From assembly GCF_905475345.1 (NCBI RefSeq), contig NC_066594.1:7914001-7978000 (forward strand): 64,000 nt of DNA, read 5' to 3'. This DNA comes from Vespula vulgaris (Eukaryota; Arthropoda; Insecta; Hymenoptera; Vespidae). This document shows, one piece after another, positions 1 through 13,436 of the stretch. Under the pieces are notes generated by a model. It saw nothing but the letters and a program-made list of their open reading frames with translations, was not told where the DNA came from and searched no databases. The translations under genes were made by a program, and so were the position numbers. The first letter of the stretch is position 1, and each line of letters begins with the position of its first letter.

Positions 1-1519
1 ATGATGAAATCAGTATCACCGGAAGTGTTAACGTATTACGAAAGTCTTTTACGAATAAATCCAAGGTAATTACATACTTTCGAGTACCTCTATTCTAAGT
101 CTCTTACTATACGGCCTTGACTTTCAATGCAAATCCGAAGCATATTTTAAATAAGTAATTAACGTTAATTACCGTTTCGTTAATCGCTGCTTGCACAGCT
201 CAGGATATTGAATGAACGGACGTGTACTACGTAATCGTAATTTGCTCGCGCTATTGATCGTCTTATTTCGGTTAAGAAGCTATGCGTCTAACTCGTAGGG
301 TCAAGTTCACTGACATCAATTATATCTATTACATTTCCATTGCTTATATCGATTTGTAATTCAAATTTATAACAACAATCGAATCATTTTTTATCTCATT
401 TTTCTTTCTTTTTTCTTACGAGATTGTACTTCTTTTTAAATGATATATTAAAAAAAAAAAGAAAGAAATAACAATTGTTGAAATCATATTTAAAAGTTAA
501 TTATAATAATATAACCATGAGAGTTCGTATATATGGGATATCGACTTAATTGCTCACCAAAGATAAATTCTTGGTCCTCCTGTAACTGTAAGCTCTTTCA
601 AGCAGGATACGCTTTAAGTATGATCAATGGGCTTCGAAGTAACTCTCTGACGAGCTTTACAAGTTTTAATAAATATCACGGTCCTCTGAACTCCGTTAAA
701 ACTTAATAAATTATCATACGCTCGTATTGTCGTAATAAAGAAAAAGTTTCTTCTCCTTTTGTGTTGTACGATCGGGTTAACGATACCTTCCTCCTGATTT
801 TCGTCGGAATATTCGACTAGGAAAATGAACGTCAAAGGAACAACTGAGCCGATTAAAATTAAGTCACAAATGCGTTACTATCGACTAGACTATAACCGAT
901 CTCTAATATTGTACAGATAGCATTTATCAAATGATTACAAGTAGAAGTAGATTAAAAAGAAAAAGAAAAGAGATATTATTGATTGTATCAAGCATCGTGT
1001 AGTTATAAACTCGTCATCTAGCGTCGATAAGTCTCAGTCGTAATTTATTCTGACGACGATTGGAATGGATGAAAGATATTTATAAAAAAGAAAAAAAAAG
1101 AACTCTGAATTTATTAACTCGGTTAATGAGATAACAAATTATACGAAAGGTTTAATTAAAATCTCGAAACTTTTGTCCAAAGTGTAATTTATGAGAGAAT
1201 TAATAGTATTAGAATGGACTAAGAAGAAAAATAAGCTGGACTATTATAAAAGTGTGGTCGACTAATTGCAAGGACATTATACTACTACGCCTTCGTACAG
1301 AACCTTACGTAAGAATTTTAGATATACACGATTCTAATCGACGATATTAATTGCAACACCATTCCTGAGCCATGCTTTCTTTGTAATTCCTAATAGATTA
1401 ATTTGAATAAACGGAAAGATTCTTTTTTAACATAATTTTCTTATTATTTTCGTCAGTCGAACGGATGAAAAATTAAATGACAAATCTTACTTCGATCGTA
1501 CGAAACCTTCCTCGCACCT

Positions 1520-1522
<3 letters not shown>

Positions 1523-1562
<40 letters not shown>
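1523..1562. repeat. (TC)20 microsatellite
   Basis: An uninterrupted dinucleotide run of about 20 units. It creates spurious arginine/glutamate-rich open frames on the minus strand. Confidence 0.97.
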
Positions 1563-1566
<4 letters not shown>

Positions 1567-1883
1567 TCTCACTTCGGTGAAGAAGCGAAACGAAAGGAAA
1601 GTTAACGGCATTATCCTCCCGTCGAGATAACATCGAATCCGAATGGATTCGAAGGATGAGCGAATGAACGAGCGAGCGAGCGAGCCAGCGAGCTCGTTGT
1701 CGCCACGGCATTTTGTTGGATCGTATTTTCGCACAATATCTCGCCTTATAAATTAATCCAACGTTTTCGTCGTTCAAAACGTTATACGCTCGTTTGAGGA
1801 TCGTGCTCGGACGCGAATCTGCCGTTTTAAGGATGTAGATGGAACGGAGCGTGTTCTCGCTCGCGACAAGAAGAAGATGATTC

Positions 1884-1981
1884 AAGGAAGAAGAAAAAGA
1901 AAGAAGAAGAAGACGAAGAAGTCGAAGAAGAAAGACGAAGAAAACGAAGAAGAAGAAGACGAAGAAGAAAGAAGAAGAAGA
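1884..1981. repeat. Imperfect (GAA)n polypurine tract
   Basis: About 98 bases that are almost all purine on the + strand, with GAA as the basic unit and occasional CGA or TCGA interruptions. It encodes only meaningless lysine/glutamate runs. Such tracts can form triplex DNA, but nothing here shows that they do. Confidence 0.9.
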
Positions 1982-2155
1982 TCAGCGATGCTAAGAGAGC
2001 TGAGTCGAGCCGTGCTGGTAATCGCCAGGCTGTCGTTATTAAATATGATTGCGCAACTCGAAAAGCGGCTCCAAAGGACGCGTATTATGACACTATGGCA
2101 TGTAGTCGCGCTTCTATGGGGCACACTGCGTCATACCTCGACGTGTATGACGATA

Positions 2156-2243
2156 CCTCTCTCTTTCTCTCTTTCTCTTTCTCTTTCTCTCTCTCTTTCC
2201 CTCTGTCTGTCTGTCTGTTTCTGTCTCTGTCTCTGTCTCTTTA
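2156..2243. repeat. (CT)n / (CTTT)n / (CTGT)n pyrimidine tract
   Basis: A compound pyrimidine-rich microsatellite made of CT, CTTT and CTGT units. It lies only 170 bases from the (GAA)n tract, which is polypurine on the same strand. Confidence 0.92.
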
Positions 2244-5200
2244 CCAGACTCGTATTGCAGGTAATACGCCTGCGATCAGGGGCGTACACGAGCCTGGATC
2301 GATATCTTACGTAGATATTATTATTCTCCATTCGTGCAGAGACGTCTCGATCGATCTCGTTCATCCTTTGCTCGAATAACTTCTATAACTGTATATATAT
2401 GTATATAACATCTTTGAACGGATCTGACTAGCTTGAATTTCGTCCTTCTCTCCTTTTCCATCCTTTTGAGAACAAAAAAAAAGTTACAGAAAAAAAAAAA
2501 CGTAAAATAAAAGGAAAACCATGAAGAAAAAGAAAAGAACAAACATGTTTTTTCCCTCCGAAGAGGATACCCACTCGACGAGACATCCTTTTCATCGTCT
2601 ACGATTTCTAGTAACGATATCCTTTACGACTTATATCGAATGCGTAAGTACGTATCGTTATACATATGTATGTAGGTATATAATGAATGAACGGATATCT
2701 CAACCAAAAGCGATATCTACCAGTCGGCTTAACTAAGCGGATTTTTATCATTGCAAAAAGACGTAAACGCCCAGCTAACATTATATAAACTTCAACGATC
2801 TTAGCTCATCGAGAGACCAGTTAAAACCATGTATCGAGGCCTCTATGAGATAAAGAGAGAAAGAGAAAGAGAAAGAGACAGAGAGAAAAATAGAAAGAGA
2901 ACAATATTAACAAAACGCGTCTTGATTACGTTCTCTCTTAAACGAAGATGAATTCAATTCGTTGGAATGCATTCATATTTATTATCACGAATACGAATTC
3001 TATTTATAAAATGATCGTTTATCATCGATTCGCGACCTATCCAAAAGTCGATATTTAATCGATCCGTTTGACGTTAGCAAATGCATACGCGAGCTTTTTC
3101 GCGTTATACTCGATCCCTGTTATGGCGTATTTCTCGGTGTATAGATTATGTTATGCAAAATCTTCTATACGTGGCTTTTTTAAAAACGTACAAGAAGATA
3201 CGCGCATACAAAACGATATATATACATATATATGTATGTGTGTATATATATCTCTGTATAAACGTGCACATATATGTATATTCGCGGTTTTCTACATGCG
3301 CCACCAACGTGACGATCTCATCTTCTCAGCTGACGCGATCGAGTCGCATGATTTGCCCATAGTCGTGTCGCGGCGTACAGTCTTCACAAGAAAATTGTTT
3401 CTTGAAAATCTATCCTACGCGTAGATCAATCAGTTTTCTCCTTTTCTTTATTTCTTTTTTTTTCCTTTGTTCTTTTCCTTCTTCTTTTTTTTTTCTCGTT
3501 AGCTCGAATCGGCGAGGAAGAGACGACGATCTTTTTATTTTATTTTTTTTTAATTTTTAAATTTTTATTCCGTCGGAAGGACGCAATCATCGAATTCATA
3601 CGACGACACAAGTAGCCCCTTCGTTATCGTTCCGTGCTTTTCGATTCGATTAAATCGCGAAGCTTGATCGCGTGATTTCTCATCAACGACCAACGGGATC
3701 GTCATCGAGAAGAGAGAATCCTGCACATTCTATCGAGCGTCACAAGAATGACACGATGTAAATGTCGGTATATGGCCGTGGAACTTCGCGAGAAAGGTTG
3801 CGTACATTCGGTACGAAGATTAATATCGGACGATGCTGGGTGTTGCTTATTGAAATTCGCGACATGGATACGGTTCACGATACTCGGTACGCGACTCGTT
3901 TCACCGAAAAAAAGGGTGGCCCTATTACGTTCGGATGAATATTTTCATTTCATTTCATTTCTTTCTTTCTTTCTTTCTTTTTTTTCTTTCCTTCTTTCCT
4001 TCTCTTTCTTTTACGTTCTTTTATCGTTCTCTCGTTCGACCCGGATTTTGTAATTTCCTGAGAGGATCTCTCGACTTCCACCTTGAGATCGAGTCGTGTC
4101 TTGCTTTCGATTTCGGTCTAACGCTCGAATCCTCGCTTTATGAGGTCGTTTCGTCTCACGAATAACGTTCCTCCTCCGCCACTTTGTCATCGTCGTCGAG
4201 GGGAATCGTCGGGGATTCTTTTTTCTTTTCCTTTCCTCTCTTCCTCCTTTTCTTCTTCTTTTTTCTCTTTTCCTCTTTTTTATTCAGACAAACTTTTTAT
4301 GTCGGGTCTTCGAGGAAGAAAAAATGTAATGTAATTGACTATGATATCTCGGACATCACTGGAGTAAAAAAGAAACAAACAAAACGTTTTCGCGTGTTAA
4401 ACTGGTATCTGATATCGATAATTAATACATTCTCAATTCTTGTAACGAATAATCATTATAAGAAATTATTCCGATGGACGGTTAAATATTTTTTGATCGG
4501 TTCTTTTTCTTTCTTCTTCTTCTTTTTTCTTTTTTTTTTTTTACTTTTACTTTGTCGCCACCATTACGTTTTTCAATGGGTATCGCAATGTTCTATTTGA
4601 ATAATTTTGCATCTTCAAAGTTTTGTGTTCGTTGTTTACCTCGAAAAACAAAGGAGAAGAAGTCGAAAAGGTACAAACGTGTTCGTTTTACGGTTTAACG
4701 ACCCGTTCCTGCCGTGTAACGAAACACTATGGCGGCTTTTTAATTAGTCATACGGAGATGCTGAAAAGATACGACGCGTAAAATGTGAAGACAGAGAACT
4801 GTATTTAACTGTAGGTGGATACATATAAGTAGAAGAAGAAGGAGAAGAAGAAATAAAAAGAAAAAGAAGGTCAAAAAATTTCGGAAAGTCATGCCGTCGT
4901 AGGTTCACTGGCCATATCATTATTGTAACTTACGATGGTTTCGTCTCTTTAATTGGCGATACGTGATATTTCTGTAGATAAAGTTCGTGAAATTCGGATA
5001 TTACCGAGATGGCTATCTTTCTTTTCGCGTGACGCAATCCAAACGTTATCCAGACGCAATCCAGACGACTTTTTTCTTTTTTTTTTGTCGTATATACATA
5101 GGTATATAAATAAATCTATTAAATTATCCTTTTAAGTTAGATCATCTTTAAGATTCTCCTTGTCTACTTACACGCTTTGTTACATGCGAAACGAGCTAAT

Positions 5201-7256
5201 TATATATTTCAACGTCTTTAATCACGACGAGTAATAAACAATACTCGCAAATTTTCTTATTTGGAACTGTACGTACGCAATCCATAAATATTAAAATCTC
5301 GTTTAACTCCGCGTATCTTCAAATTCGTCGACGAACAACGATTCATGAATTTTTTTGACATTTCAAAAAATTTTAGGTCGCACGCGACTCTCGTTTCTCT
5401 TCTCTCTCTTTTTTTTCTTTTTTTGTCGAGAGTTTCTTAATAAGGACTTCAACGATGGAGATGCTTAATTAAAGGCAATAAAAATTCACGCCGCGTTAGA
5501 AAATGTAATCGTCATTTCGTTGGCTCTATATATAGTTTGCTATTACTAAAATTGATTTCCCTTGACGGTCGACATCGAAATTCGTCGATTACCTTTTATA
5601 CATTTCAGAAATTCGATGAATCGTCGACGTCGTCATCTTCGTCGTCGTCTTCGTCGTCGTAGCTTCGAGGAACGTAGGCAAACTGATTCGCGAACTGAGA
5701 TGTGAGATGAAAGAAAAAAAAAAAAAAAAAGAAAAGAAAAACATCTAAACGGAAATATTACCCACTCGTTGAATTTCCTGTTGGCAAGGCCATGAAACGT
5801 GAACTCATGATAAAAAAAAAAGAAAAGGATAAGAAACAAACACCTCCGGTGCGAGATCGAGCGTGAAAACAGTAAATTTGCACATTAAATAGCAAGATGA
5901 AGTGAAAAATAATCAATCTTATCGGAAATATATTATGATACAGATCGTCAAGATAATACACAGGTATAATAGTAGGTAATAATCAAATGAATCATCACTT
6001 AACATCGTATATCTACATTCGTCAAATTTTCTTTTTACCCGTAATGGAACCTTTCAATTTTAATCGATTTTCACATAAATGGAAAACCGATTCGTACTTT
6101 CGATAGTAAAAAATACATTGCAGACTGTAAAACGTTATTCGGATGAACGACGTTAATTGATTTCGATCGACAAGCTCGCCCGTAAAATTTGTATGGATCT
6201 TTTATCGTAGCATTGAATTTTAATTGACTATAAAAGAAAGAAAGAAAGAAAGATAAAAAAAAATTTTAAGGAAGAAAGAAAAGAAAAAAAAAATAGAAGA
6301 GAATAAAAAGAAGCACGTTCGAAACATCCTCGATATCGTTAATCAACGTTATTCGCATAAAATGTAAGATAAAGAAACGAAGAGCAAATTTCCAATAAAT
6401 TCGAATTCTTATCAGAGAGACGAGATTATTCGAGAATTTTTTCCGGGAAATCTCGTGTCATGATCAACGCGAAAGAGTATCGTACGCGAGCTCTTTCGAA
6501 TGCTGTACCGTTAGACGAATCCCAATGGAGAAAAAAAAAATTATGTTAACACTCGCGTGAAACAGACGTTTATTTACTCGGAACGAAGGATTCAAATAAT
6601 CAATGGAGAAAACTCAAGGTCTTATCTATCAACGACGAAGTTCGCGAGAAAGACGACCTAGACATTGAGCTTAGAGATGTGTCTTTCCACGTATTTTATG
6701 CGAATCTATTTGGTATCTATTTTGTTTTGCATATCCGAGCGTAAATATATACGTATTTCGTATTTTGTTCAAAATAAAAATTTGTATGTATCGATTAGAT
6801 CTTTCTCCAAAAGCATGTGTCGTTCAGAATATTGGTTTCGTAACAGTAGCTGTTACATACGTAAAGAGAAAGAGAAAGAGAGAAAGAGAGAGAGTTCAAA
6901 GCTTTTTCTCCGAAAGCTGAAAATAAATTTATCAATTCGGTGGGTAACGGTCGGTAAAGGAAGATTAAGAAGACGATAAGAAAAAGAAAAAAAAAAAAAA
7001 GAAAGAAAGAAAAAAAAGAAGAAGGAAAGAAAAAGAGAATAAAGGCAGAAGAAAAAATGAAAAAAAAGAAACAATAAAAAAAGAAAAGATTAAGCCGTAA
7101 ATAATCGCGATACGTGTCACGTGGCGATGCGAAAAAGCTCTCTCGCAGTACTCGATATATCCGATGCATTTTTCCGAAGATGCACTGGTCAGAAGGAGTG
7201 CATTGTGAAGAGGGCAGGGATGACCCCTTTCACTGTAGCACGTTGGTACGGTCGCG

Positions 7257-7265
7257 TATATAAAG
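7257..7265 (+). promoter_or_regulatory. TATA box of cuticle gene 1
   Basis: A TATATAAAG element lies 88-96 bases upstream of the first ATG at 7353, in a GC-richer stretch. Transcription would be expected about 30 bases downstream, giving a 5' UTR of about 60 bases. Matching TATA elements sit upstream of the other five cuticle genes. Confidence 0.75.
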
Positions 7266-7352
7266 AGCCGAAGCATCTGACGAAGAAGCACAAGTACCAA
7301 CCCATCTGCATCCCAAGCTCCCCGACCGGTGTCTGTGTGACCGAGAGAGATT

Positions 7353-7473
7353 ATGTACACTATTAAGGTAGGTATACTCATTCTCTGGCTGTCTCTCTCT
7401 CTCTCTCTTTCTCTTTTTATATCTAATTATCTATTTATCCATCCATCCATCCATCCATCCAATCATCCATCCA

Positions 7474-7537
<64 letters not shown>

Positions 7538-10500
7538 ATCATGTTCGTAAATCGGCGCGTGCGGCCACACGCGCCACGAAGATCAGACGGTAGCTTCAAA
7601 GACTTCGCTTACGACGTCCTAAGATAAGTCGTACGCCGGTTAACATCGAGAAAACACGATTCTACTAGCGCGATCGTGTCCAACAATCTATTTCTTTCTC
7701 CTAATCGAATTGATCCACAAACGCGAGTATCGCGAGTTTTCTCAACGATTTTCGATTTCTTCGGAGATATTTCACTTCGCGAGTTCTCTTCGTTAAGGAT
7801 CGATCTTTGTTAAGGGATGAGGAGAGACGAAGGTGCGTTTGTACGGATCGCCCAAACCAACTTTTCTTCTCGTCTCCATGTCTCTTCTAACTCTGCCTGT
7901 CAATCTCATCGAACACCTCGGTAAAACGTTACTCTTGACTACTTTCTTCTTCTTTTCTCTTCCTCCTCACCCTCTCCCCCGATTTCATTTTATTTCATTC
8001 TGTTTGTATTTTCTCGATTAAAAAAAAATCTTTACAAATGTCAGCATGATTTTTCACGATATTGTAAATGCTTCCTCCTGCCGATAGATCTTCCTCGATC
8101 ATGCGAATCTCTCTTTCTCTCTACGTACATTTGATCGTTCTATGGCTCGATACGCATCGAAGCTTTTCCGTATATCTCGGCTCGGTAGAAAAAACTAAAT
8201 AAAAAAAGAAAGATTAAAAAAAAATAATGAAGAAATACAAGAGTATACATGATCGGGATATCTAGACAGTTTCCCAAAAAAAAAAAAAGGGACACGAGTA
8301 ATAAAAGAACTAAAAGAAAAAAGAAAATATATGTAATAACTGTTGGATCGATAGATCGATCGATGGATCATCCGTAATCATCGACGTTACGTGGGTTTCC
8401 GCGAACTTCGCTCACACAAACGATAAAATTTGTTTATAACGTAGAATTCGCAACGACGTAATGCTGCAAATCTTACGCAGCGTTCCTTAAGTATTTCGCA
8501 ATATCCTCTTGTGCACATGGAACACGTGATAGCCTCTCTCTATCTATCTTTCTCTTGGAGGAGTAAAGTTTCACCAGAGATAAATGCAAAAAAAAAAAAG
8601 AAGAAGAAGAAGAAGTTAACAAAAAATAAAAGAAAAAAGAGGAAGTAACAAGAGGCAGCGTTAGCGAGATATGATCGAATTCGATCATTGAACGAAACGT
8701 CGCTGACGCATTGAACGGATCATACAAAAAATAACATTGATAGGAAGAAATATTAAAGTGTTTTTTTTTCTTTTTTTTTTTTTTCTCGAAAATCTTCGAG
8801 AAGATTTTCTCGTCTTATCTCTCTTCTGACACAATCGAATTAAATCTTAATGTTTTCATCTAGATTTTCTTTCCTTTCTTTATCGCGAGCATCATCACGG
8901 GTACCGAATTTCGTGGAAAAGCTTTCTTCGTCGTTTCGCTCGCGCAGATAAAGAAGAATTGCGGGTATAAATTTTATAAAAGGGTATAAAATTTTGCGTG
9001 ATGGTTGTTAAGACCAACACGGTGTAATTCGTGGTTGCAAAATGAGAAAGCACCACGATGACACCTTTTCACCGTGGAATGGCATTTGTTAAGCAATAAA
9101 ATATGCGACATCAATGAGTCGCGTGGAATACTTTATTACGCACACGCAGATATCTCTCTGTTTGAATTCGATCCTCCTTTTTCTTCGTTCTTTTCTCCTT
9201 GTTTTCCGTACGTCGTTTGCAAAAAAAAGGAAGAGAAAAGAGGAAAGAAAAAAAAAATATTAATCGAACGTACCGCGAGAAAAATCGAGCGCGTGTTCAA
9301 TGTAAAAGGTTAATATTACTCGGTGATTACGTTTTATATTGCCTCGTCATGTAACTAATCGGACATATCGTAAAAAAATTATTTAAAAATACGCCGGTAA
9401 CTCATACGATCTCTAGTGGTATTGTATTTCCTCTTGATGTTTCTTTTCTTTTCTCTCTCTTTTTTTTTTTTTACGTAAATACGTACGTACGTAGCTAGTT
9501 AGATACATATGTTTTTCAATGGCTCTGTCTTTTCCTTGGCTCGAACGATATCATTGTCATTGAACACGTCGCACAGCTGTCTCCCTTGACGTCGATCTCA
9601 CTCGACGTTACTTCCGCTATGACTAATGAGACCGAATCAAAAAGTTCAAAACTTTCTTTCGCAAGTTACGACCAATCACGATTCATTCCTTCGGTATCCT
9701 AGTTGAACGATCATGGAAAATGTGACTTTCGAATCGCAAAAATGGTTAGTGCCTCGGGCACGCCCGATCGCTGCATCTCGCGTTGCATCGTCGAGTCTCC
9801 TGCATCATGATCGTTTGACCTTATGAATGAAGGAGCATCCTCCTGCAATGTCGGTTTTCCTTCTTTTTCTTTTTTTTCTTCGTTCTTTCATAATCCGTCT
9901 CTCTCTCTTATTACACGTTACTCAGAACCGGTGGATGCGCCGTCATTACCGGGTTTGTAATTCCTATTCCAACTCGTGCAACACTTATGAAATTTTCCTC
10001 ACTTTGTCATTTTCTCGCTCGTCAAGCGTAATAACGGACATACGAATCGATTAGCATTTTAGATTCCACCGATAAGCTACGTACCAATGGTTATCATCTT
10101 TGATAACGATAACGATAACGTCGAGTAGATCGTCCAAAGAAATATATCGTCGTTACTACCGTCATTAGATTTAAGAATTCATTAAAAAAGGTATCTCCTT
10201 ATTGATGTTTAAAAACTAGATATTAGTGGGCGATTTTACTATCAAACAGAGGACGTACGACAAGATCAACAAGATTTCTTTCGTCACGAAGACGAGAATT
10301 CGCAAACGAAATTACATGCTCGTTTAGGTTTAGGAGAGGAAAAAAAAAGAAGAAAAATGTGTACCTACTTGGCGTACACTTGGTACCACTTTCGTGTTGC
10401 CATTACGCTGCATTTCATAATGTCATTTGCAACTGACGTAACTACGCTCTCGGTACAGTCTCTCTCTCTCTTTCTCTCTCTTTCTGTCTTTCTAAGCATT

Positions 10501-12016
10501 ATCATCTTCAGTTGCCCTTTTGCAGACACGTTCCACACAGCCACGCCATGCCACGCGCGGTTGTTACTTTCACGAATTCTATGAATATTTGAACGTACCC
10601 AAAAGGCATTACAAACGGTATTCCCGATACAGCGGCCTTTTGTTTTCAATCGCGAATACTCTAGACAAATGCCCCGACCAATTTGTTCGTTTCGTTCGTT
10701 CGAGCTTATTAATTCGATCGAAGTGGAAAATTTCAATTTAAAATTGGTATCGTAACGTGGCTAAGGACGTAGCCACGAATTCGTTTCTCGTGAAAATTAT
10801 TATTTGGTTTTAAATCGTTTCCAATAAGAAATAAAAAGCATTTAATTCTTTTCGATCTTCGTATCTTCTTTCGTCTTAAATTTCTACGACGTTAAATAGT
10901 ACTCCGTTACGCGTATCCTCTCTTAATAAGGTCAATTATCGAAAGTTTCTTACGTATACTCACCGCGACGTGAATTAGCATCTTTCAAAGAAGACACTTG
11001 AAAGTATAAAAGAATAAAACACAAACGTTTGATAAACGTTCACACGGTATAAAGGTACCATCTAAGAAAGGTATACACGAATCTTGTTGCAGGTGTTGGT
11101 GGGCCTCGTACTCTGTACGGCAGGAACCTTTGGCGCACCTCAACGACCATCGGGTGGCGCTGACAAGGATGCGGTGATTACGTCTCAACAACTCGAAGTC
11201 AATTTCGATGGCAATTACGTAAATAAGTAAGTCGATTGGTCGAAACGAAGTTCGACGTCGAAATCAAAATGCTTCGACGGAGGAGAGAAATGTTCTGTCA
11301 ATGTTCGTGTCTGTCAAAATGTCATAAGCCGGCTCGAGCCTTTCTCTTTTCATGCAGACCCTTTTAACATCAATTAAAATTCGTTTCACGCGCGCTCGTG
11401 TCGGTCGTTTCGAAGACGACTGTGGAAGTTTCTTTTCTTTTCTTTTCTTTTTTCTTTTTAAAACTAAGACACGTCGGACAGATGGGAGAAGAGCTCTCGA
11501 AAATAAGACACGTTAGACATTTGCTAGTGAAACAAAGAGAAGGAAAGAAAAGACAAGAAAATAATCAAGGAGATATTGAATCGACGACAGAACGTTTCTT
11601 CGATCGAGCCCAGAGATCGATCGATCGATCGATCGAACGATAACGCCAGATCCGAGTCCCATTTCGCATGGACGAACGTTGGTAGTTTGCCAGTGGCCGG
11701 TATTCGCAACGCATAACGTTAAATGCGGCTCTATTAGCATACAAGAGAAAAGTTACAATGGGCAAAAGACAAGAAGGCAAGTACCTGCCTAATGACGTTC
11801 GCCACGTTCACACGCGGACGCGCACGATTCTCGCCCACACTACTGCCGACGATGATCCTTCTCTGGTCGTCGTTGTTCTTTTTTCTCTCTCTCTCTCTCT
11901 CTTCCTTTCTTTTTTCTTTTCTTTTTTTTTTAATAATACTCCTTTCTTTTTTTACCCAAGCGACGAGGTATTGTTAGCAGCGAGTAGGTCGCGCTACTTG
12001 TTGCGGCATTCGACTT

Positions 12017-12056
<40 letters not shown>

Positions 12057-12400
12057 CTTTCTCTCTCTCTATTACCTTTCACCCTCTCATCTCAGCTTAC
12101 TCAGCATTTTCTAATGTTTAGCTTCGAAACGAGCAACGGCATCAGTCATCAGGAATCCGGTCAACCTAAACAAGTGGATAACGAGACTCCAGTAGTTTCT
12201 CAGGGTTCGGACTCCTATACGGCGCCGGATGGACAACAGGTCAGCATCACGTACGTTGCCGATGAAAATGGATTCCAGGTTCAAGGTTCGCACATCCCAA
12301 CGGCACCTCCAATCCCTCCGGAGATTCAAAGGGCGCTCGAATGGAACGCGGCTCACCCTGAGGAGGACGATGGTGGTCAAGGAAGACCGAACCCGAGAGG

Positions 12401-12442
<42 letters not shown>

Positions 12443-12950
12443 TTAAAATTAAACTATTCGGCAATACGAACTATACCGAAACGTTCCTTCTTTGTCCTCT
12501 GGTGGTTTTCATTGGTCCCAGTTAAAAGCAGCCAAATCTTTACCGCCTGATCGATGCCAACTACTTTATCGTGGCTTTCTTCGATCCCTGTTCCACTCAC
12601 CCTTGGCATTTCGTTTGTTTCCCCTAGCTATCTGTTCAAGAGAGCTTTTGAGAACGATCGATTCCTTCGAAATCGTACCGACCACGACCCACGATTCAAA
12701 CCAACTCTGCGGCTTTCGATTTCTTCTTTCGCTCGACTAATCGGAAAATCCCTTTACGATATCTCAGAAAAATGTTATTAATCGAGATTCCCTTATCGCA
12801 TTGTCACCATTATATTTTCGCGATCGTATATTCTCTCGTCGCGTTTCCTATGAAATCTCGATCTTTATAAGATAATTGTTCAAACTATTGAGAAATATGA
12901 TACGTGATCAAACCGTTCTTTTTTTTTGCTTTTTTTCTTTTACAGGTTAA
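7353..12950 (+). CDS. Cuticular protein, RR-1 chitin-binding type (gene 1)
   Basis: A secreted structural protein of the cuticle that should bind chitin through its RR domain. Coding exons are 7353-7367, 11093-11226, 12122-12399 and 12946-12950, joined at GT-AG sites with frame kept, giving 143 aa. Residues 1-20 form a signal peptide (MYTIK from exon 1, then a Val/Leu-rich core, likely cut after Gly-Ala before Pro-Gln). The pre-domain is FETSNGIS at 51-58. The RR core runs from 78 to 109, with YTAPDG at 82-87 and YVADENGF at 94-101. A Pro-rich linker and IQRALEW helix follow. The first intron is long (3.7 kb) and full of microsatellites. The last coding exon supplies only two bases and the stop codon. 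Family assignment is firm; exon 1 and the final exon are inferred from splice signals and frame. RR-1 proteins are typical of flexible cuticle, but RR class alone does not prove tissue use. Confidence 0.88.
7439..7534. repeat. (ATCC)n plus (TC)n compound microsatellite
   Basis: ATCC tetranucleotide units at 7439-7473 run straight into a long (TC)n run ending at 7534. Both lie just inside the first intron of cuticle gene 1, within 170 bases of its donor site. Confidence 0.95.
7535..11092. other. Remainder of intron 1 of cuticle gene 1
   Basis: A long intron with no recognisable nested gene. It holds several poly-T/poly-A and CT-rich tracts, a short perfect inverted repeat at 8788-8809, and a cluster of three TATA-like hexamers at 8966-8991 without an obvious transcript downstream. 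Confidence 0.6.
12020..12052. repeat. (TA)16 microsatellite in intron 2 of cuticle gene 1
   Basis: An uninterrupted TA run about 70 bases before the acceptor of the RR-domain exon. A CT-rich polypyrimidine stretch lies between the run and the acceptor. Confidence 0.96.
12404..12436. repeat. (TC)n microsatellite at the donor of intron 3
   Basis: The TC run begins four bases after the GT of the donor that ends the RR exon of cuticle gene 1. Length changes here would alter the sequence just downstream of a splice site. Confidence 0.95.
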
Positions 12951-13436
12951 ACAGCCAAACTTTACCTCAAACGTGACCTGATTCCAAGCCAGCTTGCCAT
13001 GGATAGAACCGACCCCGAACTACCGATGCAAACCATAAAAATAAATATAGTGTGGTATATTAATCTAGGATACACGTAACCGAAGCAAAAAGGCATTGAA
13101 ATCGGTATATAATAACTATATACTTCCGCGAGATTCTTTATATTTTATTTGTATAGAAGTATGAAGAAGAAAAAAAATACTTAAAAAACAAAAAAAAAAA
13201 CAAAAAAAAAGAAAATAACACGTTCTATGAATAATAATATCGCACCGTTCAGCAATTCACGAAGGATCGTTACCGAGTTGCTTCTCGACCACGCAGCAAT
13301 CTCTCGTACGCGTGTCATAGTCGATGCAGTGCATCGATCCACCCTGATGCGCGTATCGAGCGTGCTTAGTATATAGATTATTATATATATATAATATATA
13401 TAAATATATATACTTAACTTGTGATTTTTGTATATA

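Larger units (their letters stand above)
1..7256. other. Gene-free low-complexity region left of the cuticle cluster
   Basis: I see no supportable gene on either strand. The sequence is AT-rich with many (TC)n, (TTTC)n and (GAA)n tracts. All the longer open frames here are translations of those tracts (runs of SLSL, RERE, EEE or KKK), or overlap one another on opposite strands with no splice-linked partner. The last few hundred bases are richer in GC and lead into the promoter of the first cuticle gene. Confidence 0.6.

Noticed and set aside
1453..2379. Several overlapping open frames rich in Arg-Glu, Ser-Leu or Lys-Glu
   Set aside because: They are translations of (TC)n and (GAA)n repeats in all frames, overlap on both strands and have no splice partners or known domains.
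6795..7381. Hydrophobic Phe/Leu-rich minus-strand frames that resemble membrane proteins
   Set aside because: The hydrophobic residues come from poly-A/GAAA tracts read on the opposite strand. The region also holds the cuticle gene 1 promoter.
11005..11054. TATAAAAG and TATAAAG just before exon 2 of cuticle gene 1, as an alternative promoter
   Set aside because: No ATG in frame with the exon follows them, and the first exon at 7353 gives a proper signal peptide. The motifs are probably chance in AT-rich intron.
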